NCBI GenBank assembly: GCA_017311315.1
Contig: CM029640.1
Coordinates: 29,627,917-29,691,916 of the forward strand
Reading direction: 5' to 3'
Origin: Dendrocalamus latiflorus
Taxonomy: Eukaryota > Streptophyta > Magnoliopsida > Poales > Poaceae
Length of the DNA stretch: 64,000 nt
The notes beneath the pieces are model-generated. The model saw nothing but the letters and a program-made list of their open reading frames with translations, was not told where the DNA came from and made no database searches. The position numbers and the translations under genes were made by a program. Below, in pieces: positions 11,606 through 23,567 of the stretch. How positions within the stretch are numbered: the first letter of the stretch is position 1; every line of letters starts with the position of its first letter.

Positions 11606-12227
11606 GTCAATAGGATTTGAAATGATGAACCCGTTTCCTAGTCATGTAGAATTCTTGTGACTAGTTCATAGGTATCTAGGCAACACTGTTCAAACTAAAA
11701 CTCACCAAAAAAAAAATATGGCGATATACGCAGCATCCTCACGGATGAGACACACAACCCTTAGAGCAAACTCGTGGTTGAAGAAGTGTGGTTTTCCTAA
11801 GGGAAAACATGCACGGCTTCAACCACTTCGAAAAGCATATAGCAACTCCTAGGAAAGTCTCTTTACACAAGGCTAATATAAGTAAACCATTCGGTTGAAT
11901 TGAGGATACAAGAAGAACTCTAATCCTTCAAAAGAAAATGAAGAATGAAGGAAGAATAAGAAAGGTGTTTGATAACTAAATTCATGGATTTGACTAGAGC
12001 TAGCTACTTTTTTTCGCAGGAAAAAAAGGAGAAGAAACTTCTTTGAACCTAATTTTTTTAGAACTTTAGCTTGTCTGAAGCAAAACCAAGTTGGAGAATT
12101 TCAGTGAGCCGTTGGGATTTGGGTGAGATAACCGCCCAATAATATTCATCTGATTATTTTGTTGACGATCACACGAGGATCTTGTAAACAAAAAAAATAT
12201 TGTTGAAATGATATTGAGATGCGACCT
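11606..12227. other. No gene recognised
   Basis: AT-rich, with no open frame of note and no recognisable transposon ends. Confidence 0.4.
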
Positions 12228-12236
12228 ATGAACAAG

Positions 12237-12787
12237 GGGAAAATTCTTAGGTAGGCCCCTAATCTCCCACCTTAGAGGCTCCATCTTAGATTTTGCCATC
12301 TAGCCAATACGAATCTAAATGCAATTCATCCCCTTCTCTTCTCCCTCCCATGTCTTCTCCACCTCTCTCTTCTCCCGCCCCAGCATGTCGGAGCTGCGTG
12401 CTACTTGGCCTTCTCGTGCCTCGGCGTCGTCCGTTGTGCATCGCCCGACTACCGCTGCGCTACATCACACCGTCGCCCACCGTGCCGTGCTATGCCACCT
12501 TGCCCCGAAGTCGAGCCACCCGTCTGCCACACCGTAGCCTCCTCTGCCTGCCCACCGTGCAGTAGCCACTCCACCGTGAGCCGCCCGGCCTTCGTCTATC
12601 AGCTGCCTGCGGTGCTACGCCGCCGAGCCATGCCGCTCGCCTCTGTTGTGCCACGACACAGGGATGGAGAAGAGGAGATGGGAATGCATGGAGAAGAGGA
12701 GAGGAATACTTTGAGTAGGTTAGATGGCAAACTGGATGAGACCTGTAAAGAGAGGGATTAGGGGCATCCAAAGATAATTTTCTTCCC
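12237..12787. mobile_element. Pack-MULE-like element with 9-bp target duplication
   Basis: Long imperfect inverted ends run from GGGAAAATTCTTAGG.. to TTTTGCCATCTA on the left, and from TAGATGGCAAACTGG to ..TTTTCTTCCC on the right, and share the CCCCTAATC block. Both sides are flanked by ATGAACAAG (12228-12236, 12788-12796), the 9-bp duplication expected of Mutator-like elements. The interior (about 12330-12670) is strongly GC-rich with open frames in several phases, as in captured gene fragments. I do not recognise the donor gene. Confidence 0.72.
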
Positions 12788-12796
12788 ATGAACAAG

Positions 12797-13425
12797 GTTT
12801 TGATACAACTCGAAGGGAGCCCATGTTCTAGTGATAAAAATATCAGTGATGAGACAAATATTGTACTAGATAAATATACATAGGTGTATGACTAACTGAG
12901 CAATGATGTCTATTCTTTTTTAAATGAAATTTCAAAAACATACAATTCTGACCCATCTATACATCAAACTATACAATTTTGAGCCATGATGTTTAGAAAG
13001 GTACATTTCTGTAAATCCATCTTTTCTAAAAATAAAAAATAAATTCATCTTTTAGAGAGAGTGCATTGAGGATGCGTACTATATAGAGGCTCTAGGACCT
13101 CACGGAGCGTAGACATACGCCTTCCAACTAAATGTACATGTATATGTATTCTAATTAAATAAGAGGCATTGTGTCAATCATAGGAAGCGAACACATTAGC
13201 TCCTACCGCCAGGCCATCTTTTGATGAGGAGTATTGTATAAGCACTTTAATTAACTCAAGTAAAATTTGAAAAGTATACGAAAGGTACCGTATGATGCTT
13301 CGTAGTTTGTACCAAGATGAACCATTCACGGTGCAAAATGTTGGAATGCATTACTAAGCCTCCCATTTATTACTTTTATCATGATTACAAATACATTGTT
13401 AGCTAAACAAGTAATGCAAAGGAAT
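12797..13425. other. No gene recognised
   Basis: AT-rich intergenic sequence without coding signal or clear repeat ends. Confidence 0.4.
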
Positions 13426-13660
13426 AAGTCTACTTTACCTCCTCTGAACTCTTGTGATAGTCTAATTTTTAGTCTCTAACTACAAAACCGGATGTTTTAC
13501 ACCCCTTAAGTATCAATACCATTTATTTTACCCCCTGAGGCCATCCGAAGCCAGTTTTACTCTGACGTGGCACCCAAGTGGCAAGGTTTCGACATGTGGC
13601 CTAATTTTGGGATGACATGGCACACAATCAGCATTATCAGGGGAAATATAAGGTAGGCCT
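13426..13660. mobile_element. MULE-like terminal region, partner end not found
   Basis: The order of phrases CTCTGAACTC..GTGATAGTCTAATTTTTAG, ACTACAAAACCGG, TTTTACACCCCTTAAGTATCAATACC, TTTTACCCCCTGAGGCCATCCG and TGACGTGGCACCCAAGTGG is typical of a long terminal repeat of a common grass Mutator-like family. GC-rich sequence follows to about 14010. A matching inverted end is not seen downstream; the copia fragment at 14186 may have removed it. Confidence 0.35.
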
Positions 13661-14185
13661 CATATGTCATGTTCTGTGATTAATTCCACTCTATTTTCTT
13701 CTCTCTTCATCTTCTCTCTCCTCTCCACATCTTCATCGCCATCGCCCCATCCCCTAACAGCCCTACGCAGAATGTGCATCCCCTCTGGATCATGCCGCGC
13801 ACCGTCGTCGTCTCGCCCATGCCTTGCATTGCTGTTGCATAGTGCCTCGTCGTCTATTAAGCCAGTCAAGTCCCGCATGTATTGCATCTCACTCCCCTAC
13901 ATTTCTCCCCTCCTCCTCCTTGATTCTGCTACACTGAATAGAGTGGAAGCATGAGTTTCTCTGCTCCGACCGCCTTGCCCAAATAGCTCGAGTAAGCTCT
14001 CGCTGCCTCCAACGCACTACCCCAACTGCTTGGGTAAGCTCCCACCACCTGTGACCACGTCAAAGGGTGTTCCTGAGCTCTACATCTTCTCCTCACACAT
14101 TTTCATTTTCAACCACAGGAATTCGCTATCAATCCTGTCTTCCCCAACTCTGGCCAAAACCGTCCCGCCACCGCCATTCCTCACA
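13661..14185. other. GC-rich stretch, possible captured interior of the MULE
   Basis: Overlapping short frames on both strands (for example 13664-13954 +) are low-complexity Ser/Pro/Leu-rich. None resembles a known protein, and no exon borders with a partner are apparent. Confidence 0.3.
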
Positions 14186-14385
14186 TTGTGGGTTCCAAGA
14201 GATATCACAACCTCTTACACGTCATTGGCACTAGAAAAGATCAGGAAGAGATAAAACCCAAACAAGAAAGCCAAGCAAATCAAAAGTATAAGAAAAGATC
14301 CATACACAACTCACTTGGATAAAGTTTGAATGTTTATTTCACTTGAAGAGGATTGTTTTAGAGCTACTCCCTCATTGAGTACAGA
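14186..14385 (-). repeat. LTR fragment of the copia remnant
   Basis: CAAGAGATATCACAACC, GGCACTAGAAAAGATCAGG, AAACAAGAAAGCCAAGCAAATC and CACTTGGATAAAGTTTGAATG match in order the block at 17390-17540 of the 5' LTR, in the same orientation. It is probably what remains of the 3' LTR. Confidence 0.65.
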
Positions 14386-14389
14386 TGAA

Positions 14390-16690
14390 GTTTTTGGCCT
14401 ACCTAAAGTGGAACTTTATGATGTGGGCATCCTTCTTACAAAATGTGCATTAGTATTTGACCTTTTGATGGGTCGTACTTGATGAAGTGGAAGTACCTAC
14501 AATGTTTAAAGGGTTCTGAGCAAATCCTGCAGACTTGAATACTATCTTAATTGGCTAGTTCAGGATGGGCAACCTCAACTTCCTCCACTCAACTACTTTC
14601 ACAACCTTAAGAGGATGACTCTTGGAATGCTCATAGTAGTTGAACCCTAAACCTCTATTGGCTTAACTTTGAATTGATCTAGAATCATGTTTATGTTCTT
14701 TTTTTCACTAGAGAACTTCTTGAAGGTTTTCTATAAACAATCATTCTCCTTAGCTAGAGCGACACAAGACTCACAGGCTTAGCTCTTAACAACTCTATCA
14801 TATCCCTCCTTATGCACAACCACATCCAGCTTCAAAGCCTCACAAGACATATTCCTGACTCTACACAATAGTTCATCAAATTTAACTCTAAAAGCCTCAT
14901 GCATGTCATGTCCAATTTCAATACAAAATACACAAGCTATTGGATTTGTAGAATTAATTTTATTTGATGCATGAATAGAAGCAAGGATTTTTTTATCATA
15001 TTTATCTTGCAAAATTTTAGTGAGAACCTCAATTTTAGAGGTGAGCTTAGGATAAGTTTCACAAGATTCAGCTCTAGTGCAATTAAGCTTGTCAGTTAAC
15101 TCTTTGAGCTTTTATCCCAAAACTCATAATATGCACAAGAATATTCAGGGCTGAATTGGAATAATTTTTCAAATTGCATGGTAAGCTTCTTTTCCAAATC
15201 ATCACAGTTAAAAGCAATGCAAAGCAATAGATCTAGAAGTGTCACCAGCTCATAAGCAACTATAACATGGATTAACCTTAGTATCAATAATTTCAGCTCT
15301 AGCATTTTCTAGTTGTTCCAGCAAGGATAATCTAGATGATCTTAATTTCTCAACTTCAGCATGCAAAGTAAGAAAAGAGTTACAACTATCATCACATGAA
15401 TAAGAGATCTAAGCTTATTGATTTCATTGTTTAGGAATTTATTTTAGATTTAAGCTTGCCATTTTTTTCTCATGACATGTTTTATACACTCAATTTGCTT
15501 CAAGTGATCAGCCACAACTCTATCATATCTAAGTATGAGTGCATCATATGGCTCTACCTCATCATGCTCGAAGTAGGGATCATTCTTGTCATGCTTACTA
15601 TCATGATCATCCTCGCTCGGAGCTACGAAGCACATGCTGGTGAAGTCGACGACCTTCTTCTTGTCCTTCTACTTCATCTTCTCCTCCTCATCACTTGAAG
15701 AATCAATATCACTCAGGTTTCTATCAGCGAGGGATGAGAGCATCACAAGAGCTGCCTTCTTGAGTGTGGCAGCATGCTTGATGAATCATTGAGGGTTCTT
15801 ATTATAGTCCTTCTTGCTGCTATATCGTCAATATCTGCTATTCGCTATAAAAACACTTAACTACTACGCTCTTGATACATGCTATTTAAAACATTGCTAG
15901 TGATGAGAACTAGATCATCTATGGGCCGGGAAGGCTCTCAAGTTGCTCATCACTTATGATTTGAAAAATGGACAATGAAAAACCAGAAGAAGCATTCTCA
16001 AGAAAAGAACCACGCTTGGCAGGATCAGCCACAAGAGCCATCATCTGCGGTGCCTTGGACTTCCTGCCTATGACACCCATCTCATAAGTCTTAAACCGTG
16101 AATACATCTTATCAATAGTTATAGCTGCCAAGTTTGCCTTATCACTGATGGATTTGACTTTCATTTCCCAAACACTCATATCAAGAGCACTAAGAGCATG
16201 AGCCACCTTATCGGCTTCTGAGAAAGTGATTCCCACATATCTTAGATCACTTAGGATCTTATAAAATCTACCAAAAAGGAATCAATGGATTCTTCGGGTT
16301 CTATCTCTAGCCTCTAGTAGTCTTTCTTGAACTGGGTCTGACGCACCTTTTTAATTTTTGACATTCCCTCATGGTAATCTAAGAGGGTCGTCTAGATCTC
16401 ATGTGCGGATGCAAGATAAGCCACTCTATTGAACTCTATTCTCCCTAAGCCTTGGATCAAGAGGTTACGTGCCTTTGTATTTTCCTCAACCTCAGCTACC
16501 ATGGCAACATTGAGGAATATGTCATCGGCAGGCACAACAAAGGGACTCCTCACTTTGTTCCATATGGCTAGGTCTTGAGCCTAGATGTACAATGCAATCT
16601 TTGTCTTCTGATAGGATAGTTGACCCCATTAAAGAAAGGAGGCTTATTGTAATACCTTGTCGACGCCATTGCTCACAAGACCAGTTAGGA
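14390..16690 (-). pseudogene. Copia gag, broken
   Basis: The N-terminal start on the minus strand reads MASTRYYNKPPFFNG near 16668, followed by the gag words LAIWNKVRSPFVVPADD, AHEIWTTLLDYHEGMSK and RLEIEPEESIDSF. The 105-codon segment at 15919-16236 continues with SALDMSVWEMKVKSISD, AITIDKMYSRFKTYEMG. Further downstream lies a zinc-knuckle-like CTFCKKDAHIIKFHF near 14410-14460, where the final Cys is lost. Stops and shifts occur throughout. Gag would package element RNA. Confidence 0.75.
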
Positions 16691-16740
16691 TCTATAAAGA
16701 AAAGCTAACCTGACTCTAATACTAATTATATAATCAATAT

Positions 16741-18910
16741 GGAGAGTCAAGGGGGTGAATGACTTCTTCAAAATCTTCCCTTGATATTAACAACTCAATG
16801 CAGCAGAAACACAAACTTACAAGCTCACCAAAGATAAGAGCCAAAGAATACAAGCCAACAGAGACAAATTATCTCACACTAGTATGACTGCCGACCAAGA
16901 TGTGATTGGACCATAGGCCAGTCTGACTAGGTGCTCAGTCGATCTGACTACTTGGCTTACTGTGGTCTGACTGCTTGCTAAGGCAGAAGCAAAGAAACAT
17001 CACTGCACATGATCCAAGAAAATAGCTAACTTTCAAACGATTGGTCCAACCCAATGAAACTTAGCATAAGTTCTCCCTAGGTTGTTAAGAATCTATTCTA
17101 ATTATGGATCATAAAGATCAATGTCAAAGTTCTGACCTTTATCCAAAGCAAAGAAGATTACACCAAACTGGACAAAAGAGAGAAACCTTAATCTACTCTT
17201 ACTTATGAGTCCTTGATGATCTAAATGACCTTGGATGAGTTCTCGTATATTATAGCAAGCTAGATCATGGTACGAACTCAAGCCAAATCGCCCTCAAGAT
17301 CAAAACCCCAAAATCATCTCTCTCTTGAGAAAAACTGGACAAACTCAAAAACTTTCCCTAGAAGGTACATAGATGGATGGAATCTAATCTCCAAGAGATA
17401 TACCCACCTTTTACATATTCTTGGTACCAGGAAAGATCGAGAAGAGATAAAATCCAACCAAGAAAGACAAGCAAATCCAAAGCACAAGGAAGAATCCATA
17501 GCATAACACACTTGGATGAAATTTGGATGTTCATTTCATTTTAAGAGGAATGTTTTACTACCGCTCCCTCATGAACGATAGAGCTCTAAGTCTAGAGCAC
17601 ACACACAAGATTTCAACACAAAAAACCCTAATTTTCTCACAAACCCTAGAATCTTCTCGAGCCTCTCCTCTCTCAACACATATAAAAGCGTATATAGTGG
17701 AGACTCCTCACCTCTCACTAAACTCTAACCAGCACACACTTAGTGGATACAACCATTTACACATGGGAAAACGTGGTAATCCACATATATATGGGTTTTA
17801 CACTTACACACACGTGCACAATTTTCAAAGTATGACTTCCACATAGCTCCAATAGCCCGATAAGATGCTCTATCCTCCAAGATAGGATCTAAACCGCTTA
17901 GGCCACTGCTGTAGTTTTGTGAACCACCGCTCCACCTGATATTAGATAATTTTTAATTGCCACACACCAGTCTTCACAATGCTTTTTCTCAAAGCAACCT
18001 CCACATGAAGATTTGAGGCCCAATGACTTGTCATCAAATCATACGCCTCCTCCAGAGGACTGTCACCACTTAAAACTCCCAATCCTATGGACATCACATA
18101 ACAACATAGTCCATGATGCTCAATTACTTGCCATCAAGATCAGACGTCTGCTCTGAAGACCACCACCATTTGAAACGCACAACTCCAACTGGCATACCAT
18201 AAGCATAAACTTGCCACACGATCCTTGTCTTGCTCCTATGTTTCTCCTCTTGAGATGATGCTCCATTGGGACATACGTGACATGCCATAGCCTCAGGACA
18301 CCTTTCCTCACCTTGATCATGCCGTTGACTGCAATAATCACCAAGTGTCCTGCACATAAAAGACCAAGCAACCATTCCGAACACCAATGACATGCACTTG
18401 ACTCTTATTAGTAAAACAACACATGGATGAACTCATGCCTTGACTCACACTCCCTAAAAATGACTCAACTCAACCAACTCCACTGAGGCTACGATGATCT
18501 CCAACCAACGGCTGGTCATACCATACCAACTTACTCCAGTTGATAACAAGGGACTGGTCTGTTTGCGGCCCTCGTGCCAGTCAGACCCCCTACTTACTCT
18601 GGTTGTACCACCATTACACGGCTTGTCATACTGCTCCTATAAAACTTTGCACAACACAATGAGCACCTATCTAAAAAATAACTATCGCCAACTACAGGCC
18701 AATACTACCACAACACCAATCGAATCGCCTCCTCGAATGGTCGGACTGACTCTCTCGACTGGTCAAATCGCCTCTATAGGCCGGTCAGACCGATTCCATA
18801 GAGTGATTAGATTGTTGTCTTCCAGATAGCAAAAATGAGAGAGAGTAAAAAGACACAAAGTCAAACTCAAACTTCGACACCGAAGCGCAAGCACAATCAA
18901 ATACTCTTCA
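16741..18910 (-). repeat. 5' LTR of the copia remnant
   Basis: Read on the minus strand it starts TGAAGAGTATTTGATTGTGC and ends CCCCCTTGACTCTCCA, next to the primer-binding site. TATA-like sequence lies near 17683-17700. The start and several inner blocks match the LTR at 47266-48970 in the opposite orientation. Short frames at 17267-18829 are not genes. Confidence 0.7.
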
Positions 18911-18937
18911 CAAACAAGGGGTGACATCCACATGGTC

Positions 18938-19066
18938 TCATATATTATAATTTTATTGAGTTTATAACATATTAAAATATAAATTAGCGGTCAAAGTTGT
19001 GTTTTGGAAACCGTACTGATGTCCAAAATGACATATATTTGTAATTATGTTGAAGGGAGTATCAGG
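18938..19066. mobile_element. Stowaway-like MITE fragment
   Basis: The sequence runs from TATATTATAATTTTATTGAG to TTGAAGGGAGTA. Inner words ACCGTACTGATGTCCAAAATGACATATATTTG resemble the right part of the element at 1416-1502, in parallel order. Non-coding. Confidence 0.5.
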
Positions 19067-19188
19067 TCCCTCCAATACCACTATTTTCTTAGTTTTCAAA
19101 TAAGGGGTTTGATATTTGCTTGAGTATCAAACTCATTCAACCTCTTTCCTCTCTCTGTTCCACCTTGTTTGACTTACAACCTAAATTA

Positions 19189-19857
19189 GCGATAATTCAT
19201 CGTATACCACTCGAAAGAATGGCATAGCTTAGAATGCCACTCCAAAGAATGACTTCTACCACACACCACTCCAAAGAAGTTTAGATTGAGCATATACCAT
19301 TTCCTTGATTTAATTATGAATTAAAGTCTTCCCCCTTTTTAGCCTTGGGAAAGAACATTTTTGCACATGTGTCCCCATGTTTTTATGATTTCAACAAATA
19401 CCACTCCTCTGATGCAACGGATTCCCCTCCCCTCACTGACCAAATTTAGCATTTTCCCAAGTGGCACAGCACGTGTACATACACATTAGCAAATTGACCA
19501 TGTTTTTTGTGCACTGTGAATACTTGCACGAGTCAGAATTATCAAGATTGTGGATGCACAAACTAACATCTATACACAATCATGTGTGAGAAATTACATT
19601 CTTGAGTGTAGATCACTTCTACTCGACAAGTGATCAGACTGAAGGTTGCCTATAGAGATAGTTTAGCTACAACTCACACATGGTCAAAACGGTTTTTCCC
19701 ATGGCCACAAGGGGGAAGACTTTGATTCGCGATAAAATTAAGGAAATGGTATATGATAAATGTAAAAAAAATTTAAGTGATATGTGGTGGAAGTCATTCC
19801 ATAGAGTGTCATTTCGGGATACGTCATTCTTTTGGGTGGTATATCATAAATTATCCC
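19189..19857. mobile_element. Non-autonomous MULE-like element with about 150-bp inverted ends
   Basis: The left end (GCGATAATTCATCGTATACC...ATATACCATTTCCTTGATTT) is repeated in inverted form at the right (AAATTAAGGAAATGGTATAT...GGTATATCATAAATTATCCC). Flanks CCTAAATTA and ATTAAATTA share the last 7 of 9 bases, compatible with a degraded 9-bp duplication. The 60-codon frame at 19680-19862 is just the inverted end read through. Confidence 0.6.
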
Positions 19858-21439
19858 ATTAAATTACAATAAATTTTCTGCATTCTAGATTAGACCATAT
19901 ATGGATAGCTGTCCAAAGATTTTGCCCCTCACTCCCCCTCCCCACCACCCCAAACCATACACAAACAATTCACAAAAATATGACAGAAAATAGCGTAGTT
20001 CGTTTGAGATCCCGATGAATTTCTGACTCACAGCAAAGGTTGTCAGAATCTTGATTTTAGTCGTACAATCCTACATTTCTGTGACTTAGATTGACTAGAC
20101 CGATCCAATTCTACAGTAGAGTCTTAATTTGGTAGAAACTTAATATTATTATGATTCTAATAAAAAATTTGAAGGACCGCGATCAAAATTTCCACACGAT
20201 CCTACCCGATTATAATGATTCTAGTGATTTATTATAAACAATTATTTGCATATGTCCCTTTAATTGTACACTTTTACATTTGATTTCTTAATATCCATTA
20301 TAATTTATGTAAATGTAAACAAAAGTTATAAAAGAATAGTTTTAAAAATATAGAAGTGCTAAAATACAAGCCAGTTTTTTTAAAAAAAATGTTTCTTTGA
20401 TAGAATCAAATATGATATTAGATTCTACATCGATCCTACGATTCGTAATCTTGCTAAAAAAACCTCTTATCCGATTTAGTATCACTATTGGGGGGACCCC
20501 TCGAGCCGGTAAGATTAGCTAGTGAGCCTTGGAGCAAACTCAATAGCATAGTATTGTATGTCTAAAGCAACGTACCACCCTTATCCTTTGCAATTATTGA
20601 AGAGTATGATAAGAAATTCCTATTCTGCCCCATTTATATGTATAAACCCCTAAGAGGGTACGAGGCTAGCACATTCACTCATTTTTACTAACCAACTCTC
20701 TCTCGTATTACTGGCAATCTTAGGCTCTCTCTCTCTGTGTGTGTCTCCTATGGAAAAAGAATTGCAACCACTTACTGCTATGGCTACTGCCACAACAACT
20801 ATGATTCTGACAACCTTACAACAATGTAGTATCAGGGTATGTGATTTAGAGTAAAATGAATTAGGCGAGTTGTAGTGAGCAATACTTAGGCGGCCCCACC
20901 ATGTAGCGTCACATTCCATTTGGAGTGGGCGACGAGATGCCGGTGACAGTGGCCAGCATGTGGGACCGACAGGTGGGACCCACCGGAGATCTCGCCACCC
21001 AAAAATGGATTAATCTCGCGATGGTCACACTCCTGTCGCACTCTGCTTCTCATGGCTGCCGGATCCCGTGGATGGACGACCACGGTGCGGCTGCTCGTGG
21101 ATGCGTGCTGGTGAGCAGAGATTGCCGCGGCGGGTAAGCTCGGGAGGAACCCTGCGCATTGTTGGTACATGCACCCAACTTTGTACCCCTTAGTTATTTT
21201 AAGGTTTAAGTAGGCTTATGAGATACCAAAATATGTGTGGAAATTTTTAATCAATATTAGTATATGTTAGAAGTTTATTACAGTCTAACAGCAGTCTCAA
21301 ACCTTCTGGACTGCTTATTTTGTTGATTGCACCACGATTCATCCTCTTCTTTTATATACCCCTCCCTTATAGAAGGTCCTATAATTACTGCGAGTTACAA
21401 AACCATATAGCAAAATCATACGAACGCTCCTTGCAGTAC

Positions 21440-21440
<1 letters not shown>
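19858..21440. other. No gene recognised
   Basis: 20010-20460 is AT-rich with several GATTCTA/TAGAATC words that suggest an old, degraded MITE. 20880-21140 is moderately GC-rich with short frames on both strands (20925-21137 +, 20886-21170 -), neither of which I recognise. Confidence 0.35.

Positions 21441-21441
<1 letters not shown>

Positions 21442-21500
<59 letters not shown>
21442..21500. repeat. (TTA)n microsatellite
   Basis: About 19-20 uninterrupted TTA units. Confidence 0.95.
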
Positions 21501-22219
21501 TACAATTTCTGAATCTAATATCCAAAGTCATTATTCCCCTCTCATTTGGATACTACGATCCAAGCGAGGTAGCTACGTTTCCATTTTTTACAAAACTCTT
21601 TCTTTCTAAAGGTTAGAAAGGTTACTCTTCGTTGGCAAACCATGCTTGGGCTAAAACTAGTTACGAATTCAATCAAGCAATATATATTTTTTTAAAAAGG
21701 AGTTATATATACCTTTTTTCTTTTAAAAGAACCATCACCTATGTCTCAAGACGATACATATCGAAATGCGCTTCATCGTGTCATAATAATACTATATTTC
21801 CGCAAAGCAAGCGAACAAAAGAAACTAGTCTCGTTTTCCTTTTATACATGTACACTACGGGTTGTACTATAATACGATAACAATAAAAAGATAGTGAAAT
21901 ATTAACGAAAAAGAAAAAAGAAAAGGCATGAGTAGTGAGCGAGCGACAAGCAAATCTAGAGGAAAGCGTTTCGCCGGCCCCACCATCCTCCCAACGCACG
22001 CGGGCACTGTCGAAGTATATTGCCTACATTTTTTGTCAATTTAAATTTTTAGATAAACTAATTAACATACAATTTATTATGTTATCAAAGCTAATATATC
22101 CTAAGTTTAAGATCCACCAACACAATATTTAAAAATAATAATTGTGATCCACTTCTAGCCTAGATGTTAAACATAATATTAAAAAATGTTAAAATATATT
22201 ATACATCTTTCTTCACTAG
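21501..22219. other. No gene recognised
   Basis: AT-rich intergenic sequence. Short frames lack any family signature. Confidence 0.4.
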
Positions 22220-22229
22220 TATAAATTTT

Positions 22230-22446
22230 GGGAGTGTCTATACAACATTCGACTATTTTTTAGGACAAAAACAGTCAGATTTTGAGCCGTTAGATGGAGA
22301 TCCAACGCCCTAGATCAATTTTTTTTGGAGGGGTCATTTTTTTAGGGGGCTTGTATGAGTGGATCCGTTGGATGGAGATCTAACGCCCCAGATCAATCTG
22401 ACTGTTTTTGTCCTAAAAAAATAGTCGAATGTTATATAGACATTCC
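22230..22446. mobile_element. MITE with long inverted ends and a 10-bp flanking duplication
   Basis: The 217-bp unit has nearly perfect inverted ends: left GGGAGTGTCTATACAACATT and GACTATTTTTTAGGACAAAA, mirrored on the right as TTTTGTCCTAAAAAAATAGTC and AATGTTATATAGACATTCC. TATAAATTTT flanks both sides (22220-22229 and 22447-22456). A 9- to 10-bp duplication suggests a Mutator-type transposase. Confidence 0.8.
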
Positions 22447-22582
22447 TATAAATTTTTGAATAAACTGATCGGTGAATACACTCAGTAGGCCTCACCTCCC
22501 CAGTCCTCTCACTCTCCTCTTGCTCACTCTGAGCCTGAGCTACCTGTGTGCATCTCTCTGCGCCCTGTGATTAGACCAAGAC

Positions 22583-23433
22583 TAGGGATGGATATCAAGC
22601 CAGCTCGTGAAGGCTTGTTAGGGAGGAGGCTTGGCTCGACTCGTTAAACTAACGAGCTAAAAGAGAAGCTTGGCTCGGCTTGTTGAAAAACTTGAGCTCG
22701 GCTCATTAGGCTCGTTAGGTGAATATGCAAATTGCATAATGCAATGCAATTAAGCAATTAATCAGCTCATATGACTGAGTTATCACTGACTACCATAAGC
22801 ATATATCTGTTGACAAAAACAAAAGGAACCCTTAATCTACTGCCTATTGTACATAATCAAAACACTATTAAAGCTGAACATATTTTGTTTTGACTTTTGT
22901 GTGTCTTTAACTTTTCTTTTTATGTTTCAGATTTGTTTTTCTGAATGATAACTTTTATGATTCTCTAGAGTGACATTGAAACCTATACATTAGTAATCCT
23001 ATGACTGAAATTGCATAAAACAAAAAGAAAGAGTATCTAACGTAGTAGGTTCATAACAAAATAAGAAAAACTTGTCAAGAAAACTTCAGTTCTAGTATGA
23101 GCAAATATGGCATCTGATGGTTTTCTTTCCATAGGTGAAATTAACAGAGAAAAAAGTAACGTGTACTTTAATAATACTTCTTAGTAACAAAAGAGGTGTG
23201 AAAATTGTCATGCATACATACTACTACTGCCGTACTGAGCCGTTCACATCGTGATGGGCCGAAGACGCTGCCGAGCTGGACCGATCGAGCCTACCGAGCT
23301 TAGTGAGCGGCTTGCGAGTCAGCTCGACTCGGCTCGTTAACGGACCAAGCTGAAACCTTGGCTCGGTTCAGCTCATTTGTGTCACGAGCCAAGCCGAGCC
23401 GGCTCACAAGTCTCAATTTTTTTACCACCCCTA
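22583..23433. mobile_element. hAT-like element rich in CTCGGCT words, upstream of the response regulator
   Basis: The ends TAGGGATGG and CCACCCCTA are near inverse, and both subterminal regions are packed with GGCTCGGCT, CGAGCC and GCTCGTTA words, with a non-coding AT-rich middle. The right end matches the fragment at 690-847. The target duplication is unresolved. The element ends only about 135 bp upstream of the response-regulator ATG, so it may include or displace promoter sequence. Confidence 0.55.
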
Positions 23434-23567
23434 ATCTAGACCCAAACCACGAAGCGCTCATCCTCCTCCCTCCTTAAGAAGCTCTCTTACTGCGATCGCC
23501 TCCTTGCAATACAATTACAGAGGAGGGGGAAGCTGCCATTACGTTGCTTGTTCTGTTTGGAGAAAGG

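Larger units (their letters stand above)
14186..18910 (-). mobile_element. Copia-type retrotransposon remnant, minus strand
   Basis: From high to low coordinates: 5' LTR (16741-18910), a primer-binding-like site at about 16708-16730 (minus TAGTATTAGAGTC), a decayed gag (14390-16690), then a short stretch (14186-14385) matching the LTR near 17390-17580. Protease, integrase and RT are gone. The LTR family also occurs at 47266-48970. Confidence 0.75.

Noticed and set aside
21320..21616. 98-codon frame with a poly-Tyr run
   Set aside because: Caused by the (TTA)n microsatellite.
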